Assembly: GCA_001898965.1 (NCBI GenBank)
Contig: MKVW01000007.1
Coordinates: 23,368 to 87,367, forward strand
Source of the DNA: Rhizobiales bacterium 62-17
GTDB taxonomy: Bacteria > Pseudomonadota > Alphaproteobacteria > Rhizobiales > Beijerinckiaceae
Length of the DNA stretch: 64,000 bases
Reading direction: 5' to 3'
The translations under genes were made by a program, and so were the position numbers. The notes beneath the pieces were generated by a model. That model was not told the origin of the DNA. It saw only the letters and a program-made list of their open reading frames with translations, and searched no databases. Of this stretch, positions 1 through 8,239 are shown piece by piece (position 1 is the stretch's first letter; each line of letters opens with the position of its first letter).

Positions 1-308
1 TCGAATTGATCCGACACCAATCGACGATCGTCGGCGATGCTTCCAGCGCCCGATCGATGTCGGGAGCGCCGGTGATCATCACGGTGTGAGGCAGATCGCG
101 CGTGGCCAGCGGGGCGGTCGCCTCGATCGACAGCAAGGTATCGGACGACACATATCCGGGCTGCGGTGCGGTGACGCGAATATCGTAGCGACGCGGATCG
201 TTGCTGCTCTGCAAATGCCGGTTCGCATAGGTGAACACGTTGACGGGGCCGACCGCCTCCATCGATTTGAAACCGGGATAGATGATGATGTCGACACCAA
301 GAGCCATA
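1..308 (-). CDS. GlxA-type AraC-family regulator, N-terminal part (cut by window edge)
   Basis: The ATG is at 308 and the frame stays open to the window edge, giving about 102 residues. The visible part starts MALGVDIIIYPGFKSMEAVG and reads like the DJ-1/PfpI-type glutamine-amidotransferase-like domain that forms the N-terminal half of GlxA-type AraC regulators. The C-terminal helix-turn-helix half would lie outside the window. The gene is divergent from frmA, and a 21-bp-spaced direct repeat lies between them, so it is a reasonable candidate regulator of formaldehyde detoxification. The family call rests on N-terminal similarity only; another DJ-1/PfpI protein without a DNA-binding domain cannot be excluded. 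Confidence 0.7.
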
Positions 309-393
309 TTGCAGCGGTCCTACGACAGCTTCTGGAGCGTTTTTGAGCGGCTCTGATGACATCAGAACCGGAAAGGCTCTGGATGTCAGGGCA

Positions 394-423
394 TGTCCGA
401 ATATGGGGGCACCTTGTCCGAAT
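394..423. promoter_or_regulatory. Direct repeat TGTCCGAAT x2, candidate AraC-type operator
   Basis: TGTCCGAAT occurs at 394-402 and again at 415-423, a 21-bp period that places both copies on the same DNA face. AraC-family proteins commonly bind such direct repeats. The site lies between the divergent GlxA-type regulator and frmA, about 40 bp upstream of a TATAAT box. Confidence 0.5.
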
Positions 424-462
424 CCGCCTGAAAAGGCAAATTTCGTCAGCCTTCCCAGTCCG

Positions 463-468
463 TATAAT
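463..468 (+). promoter_or_regulatory. Candidate -10 box (TATAAT) for frmA
   Basis: A consensus TATAAT lies about 60 nt before the frmA start. No good -35 hexamer is visible 17 bp upstream, which fits an activator-dependent promoter using the repeats at 394-423. This is an inference from position only. Confidence 0.4.
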
Positions 469-529
469 AGCGCCATGACAGTGCGAGCGTTTCGGCGTCG
501 GCCGGAACCGATGACATCTGGGAAACGCC

Positions 530-1639
530 ATGAAAACACAAGCCGCCGTTGCGTTCGAAGCCAAAAAGCCACTGGAGATCGTCGAACTCGATCTTGAAGG
601 CCCCAAAGCCGGCGAGGTTCTGATCGAAATCAAGGCCACCGGCATCTGCCATACCGATGCCTATACGCTTGACGGTTTCGACAGCGAAGGCATCTTCCCG
701 TCCGTGCTCGGCCATGAAGGCGCCGGCATCGTTTGCGAGGTTGGCCCTGGCGTGACCAGCGTGAAGCCAGGCGATCATGTCATCCCGCTCTACACGCCCG
801 AATGCCGCCAGTGCAAATCATGCTTGTCCGGCAAGACCAATCTCTGCACCGCCATCCGCGCGACGCAGGGCAAGGGCCTGATGCCCGATGGCACGACCCG
901 GTTCAGCTACAAAGGTCAGCCGATCTTTCACTATATGGGCTGCTCGACATTCTCGAATTTTACGGTGCTGCCCGAGATCGCTGTGGCCAAGATCCGCACC
1001 GACGCGCCGTTCGACAAATGTTGCTATGTCGGTTGCGGCGTCACCACAGGCGTCGGCGCGGTGATCAATACGGCCAAGGTCGAACCGGGCGCCAATGTCA
1101 TCGTGTTCGGACTGGGCGGCATCGGCCTCAATGTCATTCAAGGCGCCAAAATGGTCGGCGCCGATAAGATCATCGGTGTCGATCTCAACGACGCGAAGGA
1201 GGAATGGGGCCGCCGCTTCGGCATGACCCATTTCGTCAATCCGTCGAAGGTGAGCGGCGATTTCGTGCAGCATCTGGTCGCCCTCACCGATGGTGGCGCC
1301 GATTACACGTTCGACTGCACCGGCAATACCAATGTCATGCGCCAGGCGCTTGAAGCCTGCCATCGCGGCTGGGGCGTCTCGGTGGTCATCGGTGTCGCCG
1401 AGGCCGGCAAGGAGATCAGCACCCGCCCCTTCCAGCTCGTCACCGGGCGTGTCTGGAAAGGCTCGGCGTTTGGCGGCGCGCGTGGGCGCACCGATGTTCC
1501 CAAGATCGTCGACTGGTACATGAACGGCCGGATCCAGATCGACCCAATGATCACCCACGTTCTGAAACTGGAGGACATCAACAAGGGTTTCGATCTCATG
1601 CATGAGGGCAAATCGATACGGTCGGTGGTCGTTTTCTGA
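530..1639 (+). CDS. frmA: S-(hydroxymethyl)glutathione dehydrogenase (class III alcohol dehydrogenase)
   Basis: It oxidises S-hydroxymethylglutathione, the spontaneous adduct of formaldehyde and glutathione, to S-formylglutathione using NAD+. The 369 residues match the usual class III ADH length. Visible catalytic zinc ligands are C40 in GICHTD and H62-E63 in GHEGAG. Structural zinc cysteines are C92, C95, C98 and C106, and the NAD-binding GLGGIGLN is near residue 194. The N-terminal [19 protein letters not shown] is typical of FrmA/AdhC. gfa follows 26 nt downstream on the same strand, making a compact formaldehyde detoxification operon. No S-formylglutathione hydrolase gene is visible in the window. 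Confidence 0.96.
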   Translation: MKTQAAVAFEAKKPLEIVELDLEGPKAGEVLIEIKATGICHTDAYTLDGFDSEGIFPSVLGHEGAGIVCEVGPGVTSVKPGDHVIPLYTPECRQCKSCLSGKTNLCTAIRATQGKGLMPDGTTRFSYKGQPIFHYMGCSTFSNFTVLPEIAVAKIRTDAPFDKCCYVGCGVTTGVGAVINTAKVEPGANVIVFGLGGIGLNVIQGAKMVGADKIIGVDLNDAKEEWGRRFGMTHFVNPSKVSGDFVQHLVALTDGGADYTFDCTGNTNVMRQALEACHRGWGVSVVIGVAEAGKEISTRPFQLVTGRVWKGSAFGGARGRTDVPKIVDWYMNGRIQIDPMITHVLKLEDINKGFDLMHEGKSIRSVVVF

Positions 1640-1665
1640 CCGGCGACAAACGAGGGAGATATCCA

Positions 1666-2226
1666 ATGAGTGTAAGCATCCATCCATCCGTTGACGGCGG
1701 CGTGCGAAAAGGCTCGGGACATTTTTCTGGCGGAACCTTGGTCTGCAAATGCCAGGACAAGCCCGTGAAGATCGGTATCAAGGGCGACGTCGCCCATAAC
1801 CATGCTTGCGGCTGCACCAAATGCTGGAAGCCGGAAGGCGCGACCTTCTCCGTCGTCGCGGTCGTACCGCACGACAGTGTGACGGTTCTCGCCAACGGCG
1901 ATAAACTTCAGATCGTCGATAAGGCTGCGACGATCCAGCGTTATGCCTGCACCGGTTGCGGCACACACATGTACGGCCACATCGAGAACAAGGCCCATCC
2001 GTTCTACGGCCTGGACTTTATCCATCCGGAACTGTTCGCCGAACAAGGCTCGGCTGCTCCGGGATTTGCGGCCTTCGTGTCTTCGGTCATTGAATCGGGC
2101 GTCGATCCAGCGCAAATGCCAGCGATCCGTTCCCGCCTGAAGGAACTCGGGCTCGAACCCTATGATTGCCTGTCGCCTGCCCTGATGGACGCGATCTCAA
2201 CACACGTAGCCAAGAAAGCCGCCTGA
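1666..2226 (+). CDS. gfa: S-(hydroxymethyl)glutathione synthase / GFA-domain protein
   Basis: A 186-residue GFA-family zinc protein. The fold's cysteines are visible as CKC, CGCTKC and CTGCGTH, the zinc-ligand pattern of glutathione-dependent formaldehyde-activating enzyme. Members of this family were proposed to accelerate condensation of formaldehyde with glutathione, though catalysis by the original enzyme has been questioned in favour of glutathione or adduct binding. An AGGGAG ribosome-binding site precedes the ATG, and the gene lies directly downstream of frmA, which supports the formaldehyde role. It ends 9 nt from the convergent methyltransferase gene. Confidence 0.93.
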   Translation: MSVSIHPSVDGGVRKGSGHFSGGTLVCKCQDKPVKIGIKGDVAHNHACGCTKCWKPEGATFSVVAVVPHDSVTVLANGDKLQIVDKAATIQRYACTGCGTHMYGHIENKAHPFYGLDFIHPELFAEQGSAAPGFAAFVSSVIESGVDPAQMPAIRSRLKELGLEPYDCLSPALMDAISTHVAKKAA

Positions 2227-2235
2227 TCCGCTGAA

Positions 2236-3267
2236 TCACGCCACGCTGGGTGTCAGCAGATAGTGGCTGACACCCCACTCACTACCATCCGCATGACCGA
2301 AAAGTCCGGATGTAGCCAGAAAGAACAGCCGCCAACGGCGCATCCATAGATGGGTGTCTGCACCATAGACCGGACGCAGGATGGTTTCGATCTCGCCTGC
2401 GTGCGTGTCGAAATTGGCGAGCCAGTCCTCGGCGGTACGGCGATAATGATCGCCGCTCCAACGCTGCTCACTCTCGACCTGGAACAGATCATTGAACTGC
2501 CGGATCAGCGCATGACTCGGCATGATGCCGCCGGTGAAGAAATGCTGGGCGATCCAGTCGCTGCGATCATTCTCGTCAAATTTATAGGAACCCCTGCGGT
2601 GGGTGAACACGTGCAGGAACAATTTGCCGTGCGGGCGCAGCCAGCCTCGAACGTGAGACAGCAATTTCCGCCAATTGCTCATATGTTCGAACATTTCGAC
2701 CGAAACAATCCGATCGAAGGTCGTCGCCGTCTTGAAGATATTCATATCGCAGGTGATCACCGCCAGATTGGAGAGGCCTCGCCGCTCGGCTTCCCCTAAA
2801 ATGTAGGCACGCTGAGAGTTCGAGTTAGAAACAGCGGTGATACGGGCATTGGGAAAATGCTCGGCCATATAAAGCGATAAAGAACCCCAGCCGCAACCAA
2901 GCTCCAGAATATCCTGGCCGTCCTTGAGATCGGCGTTGCGCGCCGTCTCGGCAAGCGCGGCCAGCTCCGCTTGCGCCAATGTGGTTGTTTTGTCCGCATA
3001 GAGACAGCAGGAATATTTTCGCTGCGGGCCGAGCACGCGCGCGAAGAAGAGAGCTGGCACTTCATAGTGCTGGGCATTCGCCGCATCCGTATGAACGGCG
3101 ATTGGAGCGGTACTCATTTGCCTGACGAACCGCTCATCGTCGGAGGCCTCCTCACCCGCCAAGTGCCGGGACGTGCGCGAGACGAGAAAACGGATACCTG
3201 CCCGGCTGACGAAATCAGGCACCGGGATCGCTTCAGCAGCGACAATCGCGGAATTCATGAAGGTCAT
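2236..3267 (-). CDS. Cyclopropane-fatty-acyl-phospholipid synthase-family SAM methyltransferase
   Basis: A 343-residue protein of the Cfa/COG2230 family. The SAM-binding segment LELGCGWGSLSLYMAEHF is near residue 123, preceded by the family motif YSCCLYADKTTTLAQAE. It is shorter than E. coli Cfa (about 382 residues). The expected reaction is methyl or methylene transfer from SAM to an unsaturated acyl chain of a membrane phospholipid. Its start overlaps the end of the DUF1295 gene by 4 nt (ATGA), so it is the distal gene of rpoE-chrR-DUF1295. Related proteins in the Rhodobacter sphaeroides RpoE/ChrR regulon act in singlet-oxygen signalling and furan fatty acid synthesis. Assigning this one to a methylase (UfaM-like) rather than a cyclopropanation role is inference. 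Confidence 0.85.
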   Translation of the reverse strand: MTFMNSAIVAAEAIPVPDFVSRAGIRFLVSRTSRHLAGEEASDDERFVRQMSTAPIAVHTDAANAQHYEVPALFFARVLGPQRKYSCCLYADKTTTLAQAELAALAETARNADLKDGQDILELGCGWGSLSLYMAEHFPNARITAVSNSNSQRAYILGEAERRGLSNLAVITCDMNIFKTATTFDRIVSVEMFEHMSNWRKLLSHVRGWLRPHGKLFLHVFTHRRGSYKFDENDRSDWIAQHFFTGGIMPSHALIRQFNDLFQVESEQRWSGDHYRRTAEDWLANFDTHAGEIETILRPVYGADTHLWMRRWRLFFLATSGLFGHADGSEWGVSHYLLTPSVA

Positions 3268-4094
3268 GTCGCGCCTCTTTCGGATGATTTTGCAGGAGGC
3301 CAGGGAAAGAAGGCGCTGGTCCGCGCCATATAGCGATCGAAGCTATCGCCATATTTCGCGCGCATATGCGCTTCGAGCGGCGGGATGCCCGAGACCTGGG
3401 TAAGAAGCCAGTACATGGATACGGCGCCGACGAAGGCGAACCAGCCGATGGGATAGTCGTCGGACAGAGTGACAGCGAACAGCGGAAAGGCCAGCCATCC
3501 CAACCATTCGAAGAAATAGTTGGGATGACGCGACCAACGCCACAAACCTTCATCGCAAAAGCGATCGCGATTTTCCGGCCTGGCGCGGAAAGCCCGCAAT
3601 TGCCGATCGGCTGCCGCCTCACCGGCAATGGCGATCAGAAAGACGATCACGGCGAGGATATCCTGGCTTCGCCATGGAGCGGGCGACCAAGCGGCCAGCG
3701 CGATCGAAATCACCAGCGGAATGCTGACCAAAGCTTGCGCCTGCGCCAATTTGAACATGCCAAAGCCGACCCGTGGGCCCATCTCCCTCTTCATTTTGGC
3801 ATAGCGTGGATCATCGTCGATCCGCCGGGTCCGCCACACCAGATGCAGGCCAAGACGCAGCGCCCACAGCGCGACAAGAGCGGCAACGACCAGAATCCGC
3901 AGCGAAGACGTTTTCGTCGACAGAAAGGCCGCGAGCGCCAGAATGATGCCGGCGCCGCCGACCGCGAATGTCCAGGTGACGTCGATCCAGCCGGAATTGC
4001 CGGTGCGCCGCTCGGTGATCCAGGCCGCCGTCATCGCCAGGGCCAGTCCGATCCATCCACCCAAAACAATCAAGAGCAGAACACGGACACCCAC
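3264..4094 (-). CDS. DUF1295 membrane protein (steroid 5-alpha-reductase-like fold)
   Basis: A 276-residue polytopic protein with about six hydrophobic segments. The C-terminal motif RHPNYFFEWLGWLAF is the hallmark of DUF1295 and steroid 5-alpha-reductase-like enzymes, where Arg, His and Asn bind NADPH or the substrate carbonyl. It lies between chrR (13 nt upstream) and the CFA-type methyltransferase (4-nt overlap), so it is probably translated in the rpoE-chrR operon. Its substrate is unknown; an acyl chain or isoprenoid in the inner membrane is likely given the neighbours. Confidence 0.85.
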   Translation of the reverse strand: MGVRVLLLIVLGGWIGLALAMTAAWITERRTGNSGWIDVTWTFAVGGAGIILALAAFLSTKTSSLRILVVAALVALWALRLGLHLVWRTRRIDDDPRYAKMKREMGPRVGFGMFKLAQAQALVSIPLVISIALAAWSPAPWRSQDILAVIVFLIAIAGEAAADRQLRAFRARPENRDRFCDEGLWRWSRHPNYFFEWLGWLAFPLFAVTLSDDYPIGWFAFVGAVSMYWLLTQVSGIPPLEAHMRAKYGDSFDRYMARTSAFFPWPPAKSSERGAT

Positions 4095-4107
4095 GGCGAT
4101 CTCCCAG

Positions 4108-4743
4108 TCATAAGCGCACGAAGGGTTGTATCAACCGCCCCAGCAGACCGCGCAAGCGGATCGTGCCGGCCATGGCAACGAGACAGATACATTCTTCATT
4201 GCCGATGCGTGGCGCGTGGCTGATGCCGCCGTCCGCCTCCTCCATGTCGCCGACGCCGAAACGTCCCAGCTCGTGACTGAACTCGCCTTTCAGGACGAGG
4301 GTCAATTCGCTGCCCGAGTGGCTATGGTCCGGCAGCTCGGTACCGGCGGCACCGCGCAGCATGAAGGCGCGTACGCCCTTGTCTTCCAGATTGATGCCAC
4401 ACCGATAGACCCCCGGCCCGATCCACCGCCATGGTCCACGGCCATAGACATCGATCATCGCTTCGACACTCTCGGCGATCGAAAGATCGCGACGCGGCAG
4501 AGGTTGCTGCGGCAGATCGGCGGAAATGGCGGTGATGGCCTGGCTTCGCTTCGCCACACTGAAGCCACCAGCACCCGCTTCGTCGAGCAGCACGCCGCCG
4601 ATACATTCAAAGTCCGCCACCGCTCGCCGACATTGCGCGCACAAGGCCAGATGCGCGGCAACGACGAGTGTGCTCGCCTCATCGAGAGCGCCGGCGGCGA
4701 ATTCGGCCAACAGCAAATCGCTGGGATGACGGGTCGGCATCAT
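4108..4743 (-). CDS. chrR: Anti-sigma factor ChrR, cupin type
   Basis: A 211-residue zinc anti-sigma factor. The N-terminal anti-sigma domain carries the zinc motif H-x3-C-x2-C (HLALCAQC) and the C-terminal half is a cupin with HSHSGSE-type ligands. It holds the co-encoded ECF sigma factor inactive; singlet oxygen triggers release in Rhodobacter homologues. I chose the ATG at 4743 because it forms an ATGA overlap with the sigma-factor stop and gives the usual ChrR length. The longer in-frame extension into the sigma gene is low-complexity and unlikely to be translated. Confidence 0.92.
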   Translation of the reverse strand: MMPTRHPSDLLLAEFAAGALDEASTLVVAAHLALCAQCRRAVADFECIGGVLLDEAGAGGFSVAKRSQAITAISADLPQQPLPRRDLSIAESVEAMIDVYGRGPWRWIGPGVYRCGINLEDKGVRAFMLRGAAGTELPDHSHSGSELTLVLKGEFSHELGRFGVGDMEEADGGISHAPRIGNEECICLVAMAGTIRLRGLLGRLIQPFVRL

Positions 4744-5324
4744 GGCGTCTCCTCCTCCGCCAAATCCGCCAGAGCCTGACGGAGCCGCACCATGGCGAGA
4801 CGAAGCCGGGATTTCACCGTTCCCAGCGGCAGTTCGAGACATTTAGAAATTTCTCCATGAGCCTTGCCCTCGATGAAGGACATGCGCACCACTTCCGCCT
4901 GTTCCGGCGGCAGATGTTGAAGCGCTTCGGCGACGCGACGCTGACGCTCATCAATATCGACGAGATTATCGGGCTGCTCCGGCGCCTCGGGTTCCACCCG
5001 ATCGAGCAGCGCGTGAACCTGCGCGCGACGCTCACGGCGAATGCCGTCGATCCGCAGATTGCGGGCAATCGCGAAAACCCAGGCGGCGGGCGTCGCGCGC
5101 AACGGATCGAAGTAGCCGGCCTTGCGCCAGAGCGTCAGCATTGCCTCCTGGGCAATGTCCTCAGCCTGTTCGACGCTGGCGCCTGTTCGCAAGATCATGC
5201 CACGAATACGCGGCGCGAAATGATCGAAAAGGCAGGCAAAGGCATTTCGATCGCGCCGCTCCGCAATCGACCTGATCAGCTTGCCATATTCATCGTCCGA
5301 TCTGTTCGGACTTTCATCTGCCAT
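4740..5324 (-). CDS. rpoE: ECF sigma factor RpoE (ChrR-controlled group)
   Basis: A 194-residue ECF sigma factor. Region 2 is visible as FAPRIRGMILRTGASVEQAEDIAQEAM with the conserved LRIDGIRRERR after it, and region 4 as LPPEQAEVVRMSF followed by LPLGTVKSRLRLAM. The start at 5324 (MADESPNRSDDEY) gives standard family length; the open frame upstream to 5540 contains a promoter-like element and is rejected. It is translationally coupled to chrR. A TGATCC-N16-CGTA site on this strand at 5439-5466 implies autoregulation. Confidence 0.93.
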   Translation of the reverse strand: MADESPNRSDDEYGKLIRSIAERRDRNAFACLFDHFAPRIRGMILRTGASVEQAEDIAQEAMLTLWRKAGYFDPLRATPAAWVFAIARNLRIDGIRRERRAQVHALLDRVEPEAPEQPDNLVDIDERQRRVAEALQHLPPEQAEVVRMSFIEGKAHGEISKCLELPLGTVKSRLRLAMVRLRQALADLAEEETP

Positions 5325-5438
5325 TTTGACCCCGCGCCGGACCTTCGTCACCCAGCGATCCACTATCCATCGACGATCGTCTTTCGGGCCCTGAGGCATT
5401 TTATAAACAATCCGGCGAACATCGAGTTTCATGCCCTC

Positions 5439-5466
5439 TTTACGTCTGCCGATCCCGAGCGGATCA
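5439..5466 (-). promoter_or_regulatory. RpoE/ChrR-type promoter in front of rpoE
   Basis: On the minus strand TGATCC (5466-5461) is followed by 16 nt and CGTAAA (5444-5439). TGATCC is the -35 element recognised by ChrR-group ECF sigma factors. The spacing and the CGTA core are identical to the sites at 5488 and 5994. Transcription would run into rpoE about 105 nt further on. Confidence 0.75.
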
Positions 5467-5487
5467 CCTGTCGGCCCACGAACACAG

Positions 5488-5515
5488 TGATCCACGCACG
5501 CCGTAGCGACGTATG
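5488..5515 (+). promoter_or_regulatory. RpoE/ChrR-type promoter in front of the DUF2147 gene
   Basis: TGATCC at 5488-5493, 16 nt, then CGTATG at 5510-5515, pointing right. It lies back-to-back with the rpoE promoter and about 87 nt before the DUF2147 start. Confidence 0.75.
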
Positions 5516-5601
5516 ACGTTATAACGCGACGGCGACCCATCTTTGTTCTGCGCGACTAAATATTTGATAATATTTATTGTCTCGTTCCGGGAGGCTTTTT
5601 C

Positions 5602-5988
5602 ATGCGCAACATGATCATCCGGGCACTTCTGATGATGTTCATTTGCGCATCGTCGGGCGCCCAAGCCCAGGATGCGGTGGCGGCTATGTCAGGCTCCTGG
5701 GCACGAGGCGACGGCATTGCGCGCGTCCGCATCGCCCCGTGCGGCGCTCAGGTGTGCGCCATCAACACCTGGATCAAGGGCGGCGTGACCGACGAGAAAG
5801 TCGGCGACAGGCTGGTCATGGACGTCAAACCCAAATCGGCGAGCCTGCTCAGCGGCACGGCCTACGACCCACAGCGCAAGCTTTCCTTCAACATCGACAT
5901 CACCGTCGCGGCCAACACTCTGCGGACCCAAGGCTGCGTCATCGGACGGATATTGTGCAAGGACATGTCATGGAGCCGCATCCGCTAG
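5602..5988 (+). CDS. DUF2147 secreted protein
   Basis: A 128-residue protein with a clear signal peptide (cleavage probably after SSGAQAQ) and a DUF2147-type body containing SGSWARGDGIARVRIAPCG and the C-terminal LCKDMSWSRI. Three or four cysteines (in the APCGAQVCA segment and at GCVIGRILC) could form disulfides in the periplasm. DUF2147 proteins have a small beta-barrel, lipocalin-like fold and no settled function. It sits under a TGATCC-N16-CGTA promoter, so it is probably part of the RpoE envelope response. An AGG-containing stretch precedes the ATG. Confidence 0.85.
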   Translation: MRNMIIRALLMMFICASSGAQAQDAVAAMSGSWARGDGIARVRIAPCGAQVCAINTWIKGGVTDEKVGDRLVMDVKPKSASLLSGTAYDPQRKLSFNIDITVAANTLRTQGCVIGRILCKDMSWSRIR

Positions 5989-5993
5989 AGCGG

Positions 5994-6021
5994 TGATCCA
6001 ACGGGCGCACGAGACCGTAGT
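5994..6021 (+). promoter_or_regulatory. RpoE/ChrR-type promoter in front of the flavin oxidase operon
   Basis: TGATCC at 5994-5999, 16 nt, then CGTAGT at 6016-6021. It begins 6 nt after the DUF2147 stop and about 42 nt before the next start, giving the oxidase/DUF1365 pair its own copy of the element. Confidence 0.72.
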
Positions 6022-6062
6022 GCATGCAAGCCGCTTGAAAGCGGTCGGCACGAGGTCTGACG

Positions 6063-7439
6063 ATGAACGCCCATTCCGCCCCTCCCGGCACCCAGCCTCC
6101 GGGTCTCAAGATCGCCATCGTCGGGACAGGCATATCGGGGATGGCAGCGGCCTGGCTGCTCGCCCATCGCCATGACGTCACTATCTTCGAACAGGACGGC
6201 CGTATCGGCGGCCACTCCAACACCCGCGTGGTCGACACTCAGGACGGACCGATCGCCGTCGATACCGGCTTCATCGTCTACAATGAAAAGACCTATCCGA
6301 ACCTGACCGCCCTTTTCGCTCATCTCGATGTGGCAACGCAGCCGTCGGACATGTCATTTTCGGCTTCGCTGCACAATGGCGCGATCGAATATTCGGGCGA
6401 AAGTTTCACCAGCCTGTTTGCCCAGCGCAGCAATCTTCTGCGGCCGCGCTTCTGGTCCATGCTCTATGATCTGCAACGCTTCTACCGACAGGCAACCCGC
6501 GACAGCCGCCGGCATCTCCTCGCCAATCTATCGCTCGGCGAATATCTCGATCGCGGTGCTTATGGCGCGGCTTTCCGCGACGATCATCTTCTGCCGCTCG
6601 CGGCGGCGATCTGGTCGGCCCCGGCCAGCCGCATTCTCGACTATCCGGCCGCCTCCTTCATCCGCTTTCAGGAAAATCATGGCCTGCTCAACATTTTCAA
6701 GCGACCGATCTGGCGCACGGTCACGGGCGGCAGCCGCGCCTATGTAGAGAAGCTGACGCGCGGCTATGCCGATCGCATTCGCCGCAATGCCGCCATCGTC
6801 GCGATCATGCGCAACCGCGAAGGCGTCGAAATTGTCGATACGAGTGGACATCGCGAGCGCTTCGACCATGTGGTTCTCGCCACCCATGCAGACCAGGCGC
6901 TGCGTCTCATTGCGGCACCGACCGTGCCGGAGCGCGAACTTTTGTCGGCGTTCCGCTATAGCCGCAATATCGCCTATCTGCATCGCGACCCATCGCTGAT
7001 GCCGCGCCGGCGCACGGTCTGGGCAAGTTGGAACTATCTGGATCTGCGTTCAGATGATGAAGCAGACTGCCTCACGGTCACGTATTGGATGAACAAGTTG
7101 CAGGGCATCGATCCGGCGCATCCTTTGTTCGTGACGCTCAATCCAACACGCCCACCGAAGGTCGACAAACAGATCAGCCAGGAAATTTACGAACATCCAA
7201 CTTTCGATGCCGAGGCTATCGGTGCCCAAAGCAAACTGTGGTCGCTGCAGGGACAAGGCAATGTCTGGTTCTGTGGCGCCTATATGGGCGCGGGTTTTCA
7301 TGAGGATGGCCTGCAAGCCGGCCTTGCCGTCGCCGAAGCCCTTGGCGGTGTCCGCCGGCCATGGCGGGTCTCCGACGAGTCCAGCCGCATCAGCCTGCCC
7401 GCCGGCTGGAATACCGAAACCGTGGAGATGGCCGCGTGA
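6063..7439 (+). CDS. FAD-dependent amine-oxidase-family oxidoreductase
   Basis: A 458-residue flavoprotein of the COG2907 group. The N-terminal Rossmann motif IVGTGISGMAAAWLLAHRH binds FAD and is followed by GGHSNTRVVD and the group motif DTGFIVYNEKTYPNL; FCGAYMGAGFHEDGLQAG near the C-terminus completes the FAD site. Members recur beside DUF1365 and CFA-type genes and are thought to act on membrane acyl chains (desaturation or oxidation). The DUF1365 start overlaps its stop (GTGA), so the two are translationally coupled. An RpoE-type promoter precedes it. The precise substrate is not known. Confidence 0.87.
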   Translation: MNAHSAPPGTQPPGLKIAIVGTGISGMAAAWLLAHRHDVTIFEQDGRIGGHSNTRVVDTQDGPIAVDTGFIVYNEKTYPNLTALFAHLDVATQPSDMSFSASLHNGAIEYSGESFTSLFAQRSNLLRPRFWSMLYDLQRFYRQATRDSRRHLLANLSLGEYLDRGAYGAAFRDDHLLPLAAAIWSAPASRILDYPAASFIRFQENHGLLNIFKRPIWRTVTGGSRAYVEKLTRGYADRIRRNAAIVAIMRNREGVEIVDTSGHRERFDHVVLATHADQALRLIAAPTVPERELLSAFRYSRNIAYLHRDPSLMPRRRTVWASWNYLDLRSDDEADCLTVTYWMNKLQGIDPAHPLFVTLNPTRPPKVDKQISQEIYEHPTFDAEAIGAQSKLWSLQGQGNVWFCGAYMGAGFHEDGLQAGLAVAEALGGVRRPWRVSDESSRISLPAGWNTETVEMAA

Positions 7440-8239
7440 ACTTTCGCTCGCGTCTCTATGTCGGAGAGGTGATGCATCTGCGCTGGCGGCCGCGACGGCA
7501 TCGGCTGCGTCATACCTGCTTCTGGTTTCTCTACGATCTCGATGAGATCGATACGCTCGACCGTGGCCTGCGCTGGTTTTCGGCGGAACGTTTCAATCTC
7601 CTGAGTTTTCGGACCGCCGATCATGGCGACGGCAGCGCAACGCCACTTCGCCGGCAAATCGAGCGGCATCTTCGCCAGGCCGGCTTCGATCCCACGGACG
7701 GGACGATCCAACTGCTCTGCATGCCGCGCGTCCTCTGGTATGGTTTCAACCCGCTGAGCGTCTATTTCTGCCGCGATCGCGACGGCGCGCTGCAAGCGCT
7801 GATCTACCAGGTTCACAACACATTCGGCGAGCGCCACTCTTATTTGATTCCCATCGGGCTAGGCGACAAGGACAGCAACATTCAGCAAAGCTGCCGCAAG
7901 GTCTTCCATGTCTCGCCGTTCATGGACATGGACATGAACTACGATTTCAAAGTGCGGGCACCGGACGAACGCGTCACGGTCGTCATTCGCAGTAGCGACG
8001 GCCAAGGGCCGATGCTACATGCGGTGCTCAGTGGCACGGCTGTCGCGGTCGACGACCGGGCCCTCGTGCGCCTGTCGCTCGCCAACCCGTTTCTGACCCT
8101 GAAGGTCATCGCGGCCATTCACGTACACGCGCTGGTGATCTGGCTGAAAGGGGTCCGCCTGCGGCCGCACCCCAAGGCGCCGCCGCAAGCGGTAACCCAA
8201 GTCTCGCTTGCGACGAACACCAAGGCTATGTCCCGCTAG
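7436..8239 (+). CDS. DUF1365 family protein
   Basis: A 267-residue protein starting at GTG 7436 (VNFRSRLYVGEVMHLRWRP), chosen because it overlaps the upstream stop as GTGA and matches the family's N-terminus; the upstream in-frame ATG lies inside the oxidase gene. Family motifs are HTCFWFLYDLDEID, MPRVLWYGFNPLSVYFC and NTFGERHSY, which look like a conserved catalytic or cofactor site, though no reaction is established. DUF1365, the flavin oxidase and the CFA-type enzyme form a recurrent lipid-modification set. Its 3' end overlaps the convergent DUF3592 gene by 4 nt. Confidence 0.87.
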   Translation: MNFRSRLYVGEVMHLRWRPRRHRLRHTCFWFLYDLDEIDTLDRGLRWFSAERFNLLSFRTADHGDGSATPLRRQIERHLRQAGFDPTDGTIQLLCMPRVLWYGFNPLSVYFCRDRDGALQALIYQVHNTFGERHSYLIPIGLGDKDSNIQQSCRKVFHVSPFMDMDMNYDFKVRAPDERVTVVIRSSDGQGPMLHAVLSGTAVAVDDRALVRLSLANPFLTLKVIAAIHVHALVIWLKGVRLRPHPKAPPQAVTQVSLATNTKAMSR

